In this document: piece after piece, positions 52,920-62,691 of the stretch
How positions within the stretch are numbered: position 1 is the first letter of the stretch
Layout of the letters: each line of letters opens with the position of its first letter
Assembly: GCA_015179125.1 (NCBI GenBank)
Contig: WHVA01000036.1
Span: forward strand, 124,001 to 188,000
DNA length: 64,000 bases
Reading direction: 5' to 3'
Source: Gautieria morchelliformis
Taxonomy: Eukaryota; Basidiomycota; Agaricomycetes; Gomphales; Gomphaceae
The notes under the pieces: model-generated
The model's database searches: none
Seen by the model: the letters and a program-made list of their open reading frames with translations, nothing else
Told to the model about the DNA's origin: nothing
Made by a program: the position numbers and the translations under genes

Positions 52920-53452
52920 AACCCTGTAGTAGACAGGAATTATAGGCAGTAGGTATGGACTTGTTGCTCAAAAGAATAGACTAGAAAACAATTCACTCTC
53001 TCAGTGAATTTAGTTGTCACTGTAAATATACTATACACTACCTAGAAAACAATTCACTACAGAGGATTTCTAGGTTAATAAATCGAAAGAATACTAGACT
53101 AATTTACTTGCCTCTCTCAGTGAATTTAGTTGTCACTGAGAGAGGGGGAAATCTGTTTCACTGCGCATGTACTACTACCCGGCCCTTTAGCGCCCAAGAG
53201 CTCGCGCGTCGAAGTCATTTCAGACTCCGCTGGGTGCAGCCGCTTGTGAAAGTAGGAATAACAAGATGAAATGGAGAGATAGGGAGTGAGTGGAAAATTT
53301 CGAAAATAACCAGAGAAATGGATGCATGATACAAGAACAATGTGAGAAGAAATTGAGAAACCACACAACAAATTGGATATATTATGCTTGATTTTGGTGC
53401 AGGAGCATAAATGCACCCAACAGGAGTGTCCACAGCTCAAGTCGGGCTTACG
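52920..53452. other. 5' flank of copia, with hairpin and direct repeats
   Basis: No LTR matching 48387-48582 is present. The phrase CTCTCTCAGTGAATTTAGTTGTCACTG occurs at 52996-53022 and again at 53112-53138 (shown once, as a 27-base word described by position). In the second copy it closes a perfect 12-bp hairpin (53111-53122 with 53134-53145). No gene. Confidence 0.5.
53111..53145. repeat. Perfect 12-bp hairpin
   Basis: CCTCTCTCAGTG (53111-53122) and CACTGAGAGAGG (53134-53145) are exact reverse complements around an 11-nt loop. A related copy at 52996 has lost the distal part of the stem. Confidence 0.8.
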
Positions 53453-54710
53453 TGTCATGACCTGTCTGTTTTGTATACCCAGTAACCTCGACAGCCCACT
53501 TCTACGTCCTCCCTGTTCGCTCCTCGCCAAATGCGCCGAATGTTTATTGGATTTCGCATCATTCGCACGTAGCAGCACTACCTGGACTTGATCAACGCCT
53601 CCTCCTGACTCGATTGCCCATTGCGGGTCCCCTCACCTCCGTGGCTCAAACCTCGATGGATGCTCCTCTGATCGGATGGCACAACTCATTTTATTTCCCA
53701 TACCCAGTTATCCCTATTATCTGTTTTCCCAGTCCTCCTCTCTGTTCGCATGGCTTCACCCTCCCCTTGAGCCACAGCTCTTCTATGATCATTCTATTCC
53801 GCCCTTCACTGCATTTTGCCGAACAGCCATTCGCTGCTCGCATCATTCACCAGCAGGCACACCATCAAAACACGATCGACATCCCCTACCTGGCATGATG
53901 GCTCGTCAGTAGCTCCATCAGCTTCTCCATCCAGCCCCTTTAGGTGTTCATATGAGCAGGATGTGTTCACGGGACATCCTACCCGTAGGCCGTGTGGGAT
54001 CAACCCAGTAGATGAAGAGTCCGTGCAGGGCGGTGTATATGCGGGTCCCAAGACATGATTTCGTACATAGGTGCCTTCGCCACCTTTACTCTCCATCGTT
54101 TCATGTTCTCCCTCTGCTCTCACTCTATTGTATGTTTATTTCATCTATGTTGTATCATGACTGCGCACCCCTATCCAACCCTAACTTGTGACGGCCTCTT
54201 TCCTATTCGCTGATACCTTACGAGCATTCGATATAAGTAGTTCACATTCGCATGTATATTCCCCAGTTCAATTATCATATGTCCATCTTGTGCAAACTTG
54301 ACCTCGCTGTGATCATCGTCTTGAGCCTTCTCCTGTAGATTTCTATCTTCGACCAGAAGAGGACTTAGGCATCACTGGCAAATTCTCATACTTCATCTTC
54401 GTTACCTTAGCCTTCGAACTATTTTCTGTGCTGTCGGCCAAGGGTTCCGAAGGAGCACCATCGCCGGCGAAGGGATTGTCGCTACTTAGACAGCCCTTCT
54501 GTGACACCTTGCACATTACATCATCAAGTGTCATGGGCTATTTCGCTACGACTGTAGATAGGGAAAGCTCCATTCGGGGAACCCTCTTATCTTGTGAACA
54601 TTTGTTGGTTCACCTATTCGCCAAATGGCATACTTATTTGCACAAGTTATTCGGGCATTTGCCCTGTTCACTGATACACAACATTAACGCCTAAAAAACC
54701 AATCTTGACA
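53453..54710 (-). mobile_element. Solo LTR, family B, minus orientation
   Basis: A 1258-bp unit, TGTCATGACCTG to CCAATCTTGACA, flanked by TTACG (53448-53452) and TTATG (54711-54715), a 5-bp target-site duplication whose single difference is a C to T at a CpG. It is the longest copy, carrying extra sequence near 53480-53800 and 54420-54470 compared with the 2043 copy. Confidence 0.82.
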
Positions 54711-54968
54711 TTATGGACAGCAGCCGCAAGACACGGCGACGACGAGGATCCAGACGCGGATCCTGACCACGCCCCGCTTCCGCAAATCGATGAAGAGGGG
54801 GAGGGTGAGCCTAAAAACGATGAGGATCAGGGAGAAGCAGAGGCTCCCACAGATGAATGGGAGCCCGAGCCATCCCAGTATTACGACTGGGACGAGGACA
54901 CAGTGGACAACCAGACCGCTTACAGATCTAGTGCGATTAGGGTCGCGCCGGACAATGATGGGACCACC

Positions 54969-55997
54969 TGTCAAGATTGTTTTTAGGCGTTAATATCGTG
55001 TATTAGTGAACACAACGAATGCCCGAATAAGTTGTGCGAATAAGTATGCCGTTCGGCGAATAAGTGAACCGATGAAGGTTCACGAAACAAGGGGTTGCCC
55101 GAACGGGGCTTGCCCTGTCTACAGTCGTAGCGAAACAGCTCGCAGTACTTGACGACGCAACGTGCAAGATATTGTGGAAGGGCTGTCTAAGTTTCGACGG
55201 TCCCTTCGCTGGCAAAGGTGCTCCTTAGGAGCCCTTCACCAACAGCGCAGAAAGTAGTTCGAAGGCTAAGGTAACAAAGATGAAGTATGAGAACTCACCA
55301 GTGATGCCTAAGTCCTTGGCTGGTCGAAGATAGAAATCTTCAAGGAGAGGCTCAAGATGATGATCACAGCGAGGTCAAGTTTGCACAAGATGGACGACGT
55401 ATGATAATTGAACTGGGGAATATACATGCGAATGTAAACTACTTATATCGAATGCGCGCAAGGTATTAGCGAATAGGAAAGAGGCCGTCGTGAGTTAGGA
55501 CCGGATCGGGGTGTGCAGTCATGATACTAAGGAGATGGAATAAACATACAATAGAGTGAGGGAAGAATGCGAACATGAAACGACAGAGAGTAAAGGGGGC
55601 GAAAGCACTTATGGACAAAACCATGTCTTGGGACCCGCATACATGCTACCCTGCACGGACTCTTCATTTACTGGGTTGATCCCGCACGACCTACGGAAGG
55701 AACGCCCTGCGAACACACCTTGGCCATATGAACACCCAATGGGGTTGGATTAAGAAGATGATGGGGCTAATGATGAACCATCATGCCGGGTGACTGGTAT
55801 CGATCATATTTGATGGCGTGCCTGCTGGCGAAATGCGCGAGCAGCGAATAGCGGTTCGGAGGATGGGGCGAACGACGAGTAGAGTGGATGCAGAGGAGGA
55901 GTGGTCGGTAGGTGCGGCAAACTCTGGAGAAGATGCTAGGGAGTGACGAGGGGGAACATGGAGGTAACGCGGTAGGAGAAATAAACCGGTCATGACA
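54969..55997 (+). mobile_element. Solo LTR, family B, CpG-rich (young) copy
   Basis: A 1029-bp unit from TGTCAAGATTG to CGGTCATGACA, inserted in the gypsy element. Flanking pentamers (CCACC and CTGCC) are not identical. It keeps most CpGs and is a good reference for the decay seen in copies at 21.8-25.6 kb. It is 258 bp from the oppositely oriented copy at 53453-54710. Confidence 0.8.
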
Positions 55998-57654
55998 CTG
56001 CCAAAGTAATGGCAGCTCACACGGCAGCCACCCCTGACAAGGCGGCCGAGCCGATGTACCACCATCGGAGCAAGCAGTGATCGTACCCCATGCAACCGCA
56101 ACATGAGAACCAGACCCTGTTGGGATACTGGGAAATCAACGGCGTGAAGGCCCCCCACTGTCTCCTCGGTATTTATCTCCCCTGAATTCACATGGGCCAC
56201 GGGCAAGATGCACAAGGCATTTAATGGCATCTTGTTCAGCTGACATCGTCCATGAGGACGATGTCATTCCTCGCCTGCGCAAGGAATGGATGGAAAAGAT
56301 CACTGACCTCATCAGTGGTATTCCACTTGAACTCCCGCCCCTGTGGGAGGTCAACCACGAGATCAATCTCATTGATCCCACCAAGCGCATGGGGTATCAA
56401 TTGCTGAAATGCCCAGAGCATTTCTGCGAAGAGCTTTCTGTGAAACTGGAAAGATACACCACCGCAGGGTGCTGGATACCAGCAGTGGCACACCAAGCGG
56501 TGCCGATGCTCCGCGTGCCAAAGAAAAATGGCACGCTATGCACGGTCTTCGATCTGCGACAGCAGAATGAAAATACAGTGAAAGACATTACGCCCTTCCC
56601 TGACCAGGATGTTATCCGCAGCGACATAGCACGCTGCCGATACCAGATGAAGCTCTATATGTCTGAAGCATACAAGCAGATCTGGATTTGTCCTGAAGAC
56701 ATCGCAAAGATGGCGTTCGCAACGATACTTGGCATGTTCCGAAGTCAAGTTATTCAGATGGGAGATTGCAACGCACCATCAATGTTCCAATGTCTGATGA
56801 CTGCAATCTTCCACAAGTGCATAGGTCGCTTCATCCACATATATATGGACGACATATTTATCTTCTCACACTCCATAAAGGAGCATGAAGAACACCTCAG
56901 CATAGTCTTTGACAGGCTATGCAAGAATCACCTCTTCTTGAGTAAGAAGAAGGTTGATCTCTATTCAGAACATATAGAGTGCCTTGGCCACATCATAGAT
57001 GGCCAAGGCATGCACGCAGATGCGGACAAAATGCAACGCATCCGTGAATGGAGGAGGCCGAGGATGTTCAACAACGTCCAGCACTTCCTCGTACTCGTAC
57101 AATACCTGGCACACTACATGCCAGATGTGAGCGCATACACCACCCCATTATCAGGGTGCGTCCACAATAACTGGCTGTTTGAATGGACGCCGCTGCTGGA
57201 CAAGTGCCTACAAAGCATAAAGGCACTGGCCTGCAAGGCCCCCATCCTGTGGCTGGTAGACCCCCAAAGCAATGACCCTATCTGGGTCATCACGGAGGGT
57301 TCAAAGTCGGGTGTCAGTGCCGTGTATGGCCAGGGCCCTGACTGGAAAACGTGCTGGCCAGCGGGCTTCTTGTCAAAGAAGTTCAGCATGGCCCAACAGC
57401 GCTACAGGACCCACGAGCACAAGACTATCGCCATGCTCACGGCCCTGATGAAATGGGAGGCCAAGCTCCTAGGGCGAAAGTTCACCCTAGTGACTGACCA
57501 CAAGGGTCTTGAATATTTCGAGACCCAGAAAAACCTATCTGACTGACAGGTCAGATGGTGGGAGTTCCTCTTCCGTTTCAACTTCAACACTGTACATGTT
57601 GACAGTGTTGAGAACAAAGTCATGGACTGTCTCTCTCGATACTATGAGAGCGAC

Positions 57655-57745
57655 ACGAGCAATGATTGACATCTGGAACACATGTTCGTCAATGCAGACC
57701 GACACGAGCAATGATTGACATCTGGAACACATGTTCGTCAATGCA
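57655..57745 (+). repeat. Tandem duplication inside gypsy pol
   Basis: The segment CGACACGAGCAATGATTGAC with the following ATCTGGAACACATGTTCGTC and AATGCAGAC appears twice in direct succession (from 57652 and 57700), unit about 48 bp. It falls in the RNase H-integrase linker and adds to the frame damage. Confidence 0.8.
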
Positions 57746-59438
57746 GACGAATGCCTCAATCCGGATGGTGAGCTACTGCCCACAGATCGATACATCGAAG
57801 TGCGGGCAGCAGCCGCGACATGGTCAACCCGCCTTGCGGAGAAGACGGAGGCATGGACGGCAGAGGCCACCACCCTGCACGGAGGTCCCGAGCGGGACCC
57901 AAAGAGGGACGTTGCACCGGAAACCGACGACGATGTCTGCACCATCGCCGCAGGGAATGACGGTACACCTCTGCGCGTGAGTGTCGAAGGTGACATGGAC
58001 CTGCCAAAGGTTCTGCGTGATGCATACCACGAGGACACCATGTTCTCGAAGATCATGGCGCACCCGGATGCCCACCCAAGGTTTGGCATCAAGGACGGGC
58101 TGATATGGACAAAAATCAGCTCAGGTGAGATGTCATTGCCATCCCCCAGACTGTTTTTCACGGGGGAAGGAGGCTGATCGAAATCATAATTGATCATGCA
58201 TACAGAACCGTGGGCCACTATGGCCACATGAAGACTTCGAATTATATTCAAAGAGCATACTGGTGGTAAGGCATGGGCCCCGACATCGAGACGTTTTGCA
58301 TCTCCTGCGCGAGGTGCCAGATGAACAAAACTGGCACCCAAAAGCCCAAGGGCCTGCTACACAGCCTGCCCATCCCAGACAGGCCATGGCAGTCGATTGG
58401 AATCGACTTTATGGGAACGATGCCCATTTCAGACGGCTGTGATTACCTCATGGTAATCATAGACAGGCTAACTTTGCACGTCCACCTCATCCCAACAACG
58501 ACAAGGGTCACAGCGAAGGAAGTAGCCTGGCTATTCCTCAAGGAAGTCGTCAGACTCCATGGAGTCCCCGACTCCATCGTCTTAGATCGAGACTCAAAGT
58601 TCACGTCAATCTTCTGGTGTGAACTTCAGTGGCTCATGGGGACTAAACTCCTCATGGCGACCGCATTCCATCCACAAACGGATGGAGCCACTGAGCGGGC
58701 CAACCGCTTGATTGGACAGATCCTACGGACAGTCGTCAGAGATGACCAGAAGGACTGGGCACACAAGTGCCTGATGGTCGAAGTGGCCATCAACAGTAAT
58801 GTCAGCGCCACAACGGGGTTCGCTCCCTTCGAGCTGAACCACGGGTACATGCCGAGGATAGACATGCCCATGACAACGGACACCCCATTCAAGGGAGTGT
58901 CCCGGTTCGCACAACGGCTCACTGGAACCTGATGTTGGCACATGATGCCATACTAGAGCACCGAGTGTCGCAGGTGTTTCATGCAAATAAGAAATGCTGG
59001 GATAGTGACACGTATGCAGTTGGCGACCGCGTATACCTATCCACTCAGAACCTGACACTGCCCAAGGGAAGGGCCAGGGAACTGGTGCCGCAATACATTG
59101 GACCGTATCGCATGATCGAGGCCCACAACGAGGCCTTGATGGTAACTCTTGAGCTACTGGACGAATTGAAGAACAGGCATGTCACACCCGTCTTCCACAC
59201 CAGCCTTGTACGATGGTACGAGGCCAACAATGATGACTTATTCCCTCATCGAGAAGCGAAGCCGTTCTACGACTTCAGCACGAACGACGAAGAGGAATGG
59301 CTAGTCAACGAAATTTTATCCCATAGATGGATAAATTCCAAGGACCTGGAACTTCAGGTCCAATGGACCCTGGGCGACATGACATGGGAGCCCATGTCAG
59401 CATGTAGCTAGGGAATCGATGTATCAAATGGGAAGGGG

Positions 59439-59757
59439 TGTAGGTAGTTATATGCATCAGAAATATGGGTTGTGAATTAGTGAAGGAAATAACATGGAAG
59501 ATATGTAGATCTGTGGCTCAACGACTAGCTCCTCCGTGGATCAGCATCCCTCGGGCTCAGGCTGTGACTTGGGTTGGTTGAGCAGATCCGCGGGCATTGG
59601 GTCAGGGTCGGATCAGTAGAATAGTAGGAATAATATGATATGTCGTGCGGACATGTGTGGACTCAAGTAGATGTGTGTGGTACAGGTGAAGGTATGTGTG
59701 AGACACGGGACGGTGTAAATGCGGCGGTTCGGTGGACTGTGATGGCAGTGGCGGCTT
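59439..59757 (+). mobile_element. Putative 3' LTR of the gypsy element (start defined, end uncertain)
   Basis: Immediately after the polypurine tract the sequence starts TGTAGGTAGTTATATGC, as expected for an LTR. The end was not recognised before the next coding frame at about 59758; no second copy upstream is available in the window for comparison. Confidence 0.4.
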
Positions 59758-62216
59758 ATGGGTATTTTTATGACAAAAACTGCCACCAACGCCAACCGCA
59801 TCCAGCTGGCAGAAAAGGATGTCGGCACCACCATATACACAGCGTGGCCGACGTGGGTCAACAAGGTCGAACACCACTCAGTCAGGAAGGCGCAGTTGAT
59901 GACGTGCAACCTGAGGGACGAGATTGGTGCCCTGAAGGATGATATCAGGGCCCTCGACAACACGCTCGAGGCCGAGCATGGCAAAACACGGGACCTGGGC
60001 AAACTGGTCCAGGACCTGCAGCGCAAGCTCGTGAAAATGAAGTGAGCAGAACCCACCCCACGACCAGTGGCGGGCTCATCGTCTCGCACGATGGCCCCAT
60101 TACCACCATGCGCTCAAACAGGGTTGGCGGATTGAATCGCCGCCCCTAACCCCAACCCAGGTCAACCGGCGCCAGGCCTCAAGGTGCAGATCACCAACCC
60201 ACCCAGCCCATCATTCACCGGCCCCAGCGAGCCCCCGGCGTCGTCAGTCGACATCCCTGAGGGCTTCTACTCAGACGATCCAGATCTCAAGCACTACGAT
60301 CCAGACCACCCACGGCACGTCTCAAAGAAGAGATGCGCCATCGTGACCTACGACCCCATTGGTGACCTGCGCAAGCGCATCACCGATGAGTACCTAGCGC
60401 AGTCGCCGGGTTGTAACACAAATGACCCAGCGCTGGGACTGGCGCTGGCCACGGCTCAGAACGAGTACCTCGCGGCCAAGTGTTATGTATCGAGATTTCC
60501 GCTAAGTCGGAACTGGAAAGGACAGCGGCTTCAACTTATAGGTTGCACCCCCAATGAACTATCGTCCTAAGTATTTCGGAAATGAGTCGGAAGTCAGAAA
60601 GTACTGAACTAGAGGTTGGTCGGAACTTGAGTCGGAACTGAGGCGGAAGGCGGAAGACGGAAGGCGGAGAGAGACTGAGATCTTGCTAGACTCGCTGTGC
60701 TAAGAACAGGAGATAGAGTGAAGGAAATCAAGTATCGAAGGTGATTATCTGATTTCAGAATAAGAGACATACAAGACAGGCTTTTATACAAAGATCTGAG
60801 ACAACAGGTAATGGGGTAGTACTAAGCAAATTCAGGGGGAAGCAGAAGTCCAGTAGACAATGCGTGGGAACTAACTGATTGGGAAAAATGGGACTACAAG
60901 GGGGGTTCAGGGTAAGGTAGAACAATGGCAAAGAACAAGGGGTCGGGAAAACATATCTGACAACGAAACACAAGGAGGACCGGACGTATGATCTTGATGA
61001 ACGGTGAGGTGGGTCCGGTGGGTCCGAGTAATAGAGTCGAAAGAACAAGGGAAATGAACAAGGGGCGGGATGTCAGAAATATCGGAGGGGCGGAAAGTGT
61101 TGCGGAACTGAAGGTCGGAAGTTGGAAATGAACGGTCGTAACACCAAGCAAGAAAGGGCCCAATGAATGGTCCTGAGGCCCGCGCCATTGGTGCCATTGC
61201 CTCCACCGGCGGGGATAGTTCCCAACCCTCTCCCGGGGGAAGGGGAGCTCATGCCCCTTGGGGACCCTCCATTCGCCGTGACGGGCTGCTTGCCGCGGCC
61301 CCTCGGGAAAAGGACGCCGTTGTGAGCCGAATGGTTCGACCTCTGCGAAACCACAGAGCAGAGGTTTCAGGACTTCCTAAAGGAGGCCAGGGAGATGCCA
61401 ACAGGCTCTCACACGTGTGGTGACCGTGATGAGATGAGCCTGGGAGGAGGCCGGAGCCAATAGCCATAGAGCAAGCTACTTCCTCATCGGCGAAGGAACC
61501 GCCGATGATATTCAAGTTGTGCTCCAGGGTTGGCTACGCAACCCTGAAGGCATTCCATAGGCCATCCATGACGAGCCGGATCGCAGCCTAAACATCCACA
61601 ACGTGGATGTTTAGATGTGGCTGAGGAGGCTTGCGCCCAAGAACCCCAAGCCTCCTTCTCCCCTCAGGATGCGGATATACGAACTATTCTGCGTCACTGG
61701 CCAATGGAAGGACCTCGTTCCAGCCAACGAGGTCTGGTATGCCATCGGTGCCCTAAGGGCGTCAATCATGGGGATGTTCCCCATCGGAGGGCGGTCGCCC
61801 AGGGACATCCCTCTGGATGAGGTCACCCGCTGGCTCGCCAGGTACAGAGGCATGAATCAGGACAGCGCACCCCGGATTGAGGAGTTCTTTCAGTGTGAAC
61901 TATCCGGGACGACGTTTAGTGCGCCTGCCCAAATAGGGCAGGAGGCCGGCCACAAGGCAGCGCTTGCGGCCGAAGAAGCATCGGCCGCCGCTCGCGCACA
62001 GCTAGACCAGGAACTAGCTGTTACATGCAGCCCCTCACCGGTCGCTGAAGCGACCTTCCGGCAGGACATGGGCATCGACTCCCCACCCCATGTACCCGCC
62101 GGCGATGCGGAGCTCCCGACGGACCCACGTCCACCGCCGGCCCCGTACACCGACATACCAATGTCAGATGCGGACTCCGAGGACCTCACCAGGTCCATAT
62201 ATGAGGAAGTGTGAGT
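59758..62216 (+). pseudogene. Coiled-coil Gag-like gene of another LTR element (family D)
   Basis: Several frames in one orientation. First a coiled coil (59830-60040: RDEIGALKDDIRALDNTLEA, LGKLVQDLQRKLVKMK), then a Pro-rich region and GFYSDDPDLKHYDPDHPRHV (60260-60330), broken by a solo LTR at 60481-61143, then after frame changes GWLRNPEGIP and MWLRRLAP (61530-61640) with two stops, and a long intact frame to 62214 (GQWKDLVPANEVWYAIGALR; acidic end MSDADSEDLTRSIYEEV). The GW-EGIP block is shared with 3197-3838. A purine tract AAAGGGGGAGGG (62225-62235) follows, so the gene ends just before an LTR. Product unknown; structural Gag is inferred. Confidence 0.55.
60481..61143 (+). mobile_element. 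Solo LTR, family C, with CCAAG target-site duplication
   Basis: 663 bp from TGTTATGTATCG to GGTCGTAACA, TGTTA...TAACA ends, flanked by CCAAG on both sides (60476-60480 and 61144-61148). It carries TTTTATACAAAG as a TATA-like segment. It interrupts the Gag-like gene right after AQNEYLAAK. The same LTR, truncated and inverted, is at 482-926. Confidence 0.9.
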
Positions 62217-62236
62217 TGTCCATAAAGGGGGAGGGT

Positions 62237-62340
62237 GTAAATACACTATTTACCCGCATTGCCCTTAAGGCAATGCGCGCTACTGGATTGATTAGATAAT
62301 CACTGTACAGTTCTTGCATGGGAACCGCATGGCGGTTCCC
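62237..62340 (+). repeat. Three successive perfect hairpins at an LTR start
   Basis: GTAAATA-CAC-TATTTAC (62237-62253), GCATTGCC-CTTAA-GGCAATGC (62256-62276) and GGGAACCGC-ATG-GCGGTTCCC (62320-62340) lie within 104 bp, directly after the purine tract that marks an LTR boundary. Stem lengths are 7, 8 and 9 bp. Confidence 0.8.
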
Positions 62341-62691
62341 CAGATATTACCTTACAACTGTCACTACATAGCACACGGAATTAATTATGGTGCCAAATGA
62401 CAAAATGACTGGGCCTGCTTCCGGTGTAGATTCTGATGCAGACACTGAAAGTTCAACATCTGAAGCCTCCGAGAAGCCAGGGAGGCGCAAAAGGGGAAAG
62501 TCGACATCAACTGAAGAAGTCTGCAGCCAGCAATGTGCATGGGTTTGTGAGTACTTCAATCGCAACTGGTTCACCAAGGAGTAGATATGTGAGGGGTCAA
62601 AAATATAATGTTATATGATAATAATGAGCTTACTGCGTATGGTAACTCAGAGCACTTCACTGATATAGGGCTCCCATCTGGGCATCACGAG
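62341..62691. other. Spacer left of the LINE insertion
   Basis: A 65-codon plus frame (62387-62584: acidic/serine stretch, GRRKRGKS, then CAWVCEYFNRNWFTKE) might be a relic of a zinc-binding transposase N-terminus, but this is weak. The rest is unremarkable. Confidence 0.35.

Larger units (their letters stand above)
54711..59438 (+). mobile_element. Ty3/gypsy retrotransposon, interrupted and inactive
   Basis: The Gag/protease region is represented only by 54711-54968 (acidic DEWEPEPSQYYDWDEDTVDN). A family B LTR then intervenes and pol resumes at 55998. Reverse transcriptase (56470-57000) has LRVPKKNGT, FDLRQQNENTVKD, YMDDIFIF and LGHIIDGQGMH; in motif A the catalytic Asp is Tyr (KLYMSEAY, codon 56656-56658). 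RNase H (57280-57530) has ITEGSKSG where Asp is usual, and VTDHKGLEYF. Integrase (58270-58930) keeps its DDE pattern (GIDFMG, LDRDSKF, GATERANR) and a HHCC remnant. A chromodomain ends the protein (LVNEILSHRWINSKDLELQVQW to TWEPMSACS). A purine tract GGGAAGGGG (59430-59438) precedes the LTR start. Stops lie at 57544, 57668 and 58174, and an exact 60-bp-scale duplication at 57650-57745. Confidence 0.9.

Noticed and set aside
53126..53578. 150-codon minus-strand frame
   Set aside because: It spans the hairpin repeats and the end of a solo LTR with its target-site duplication, so it is not a gene.
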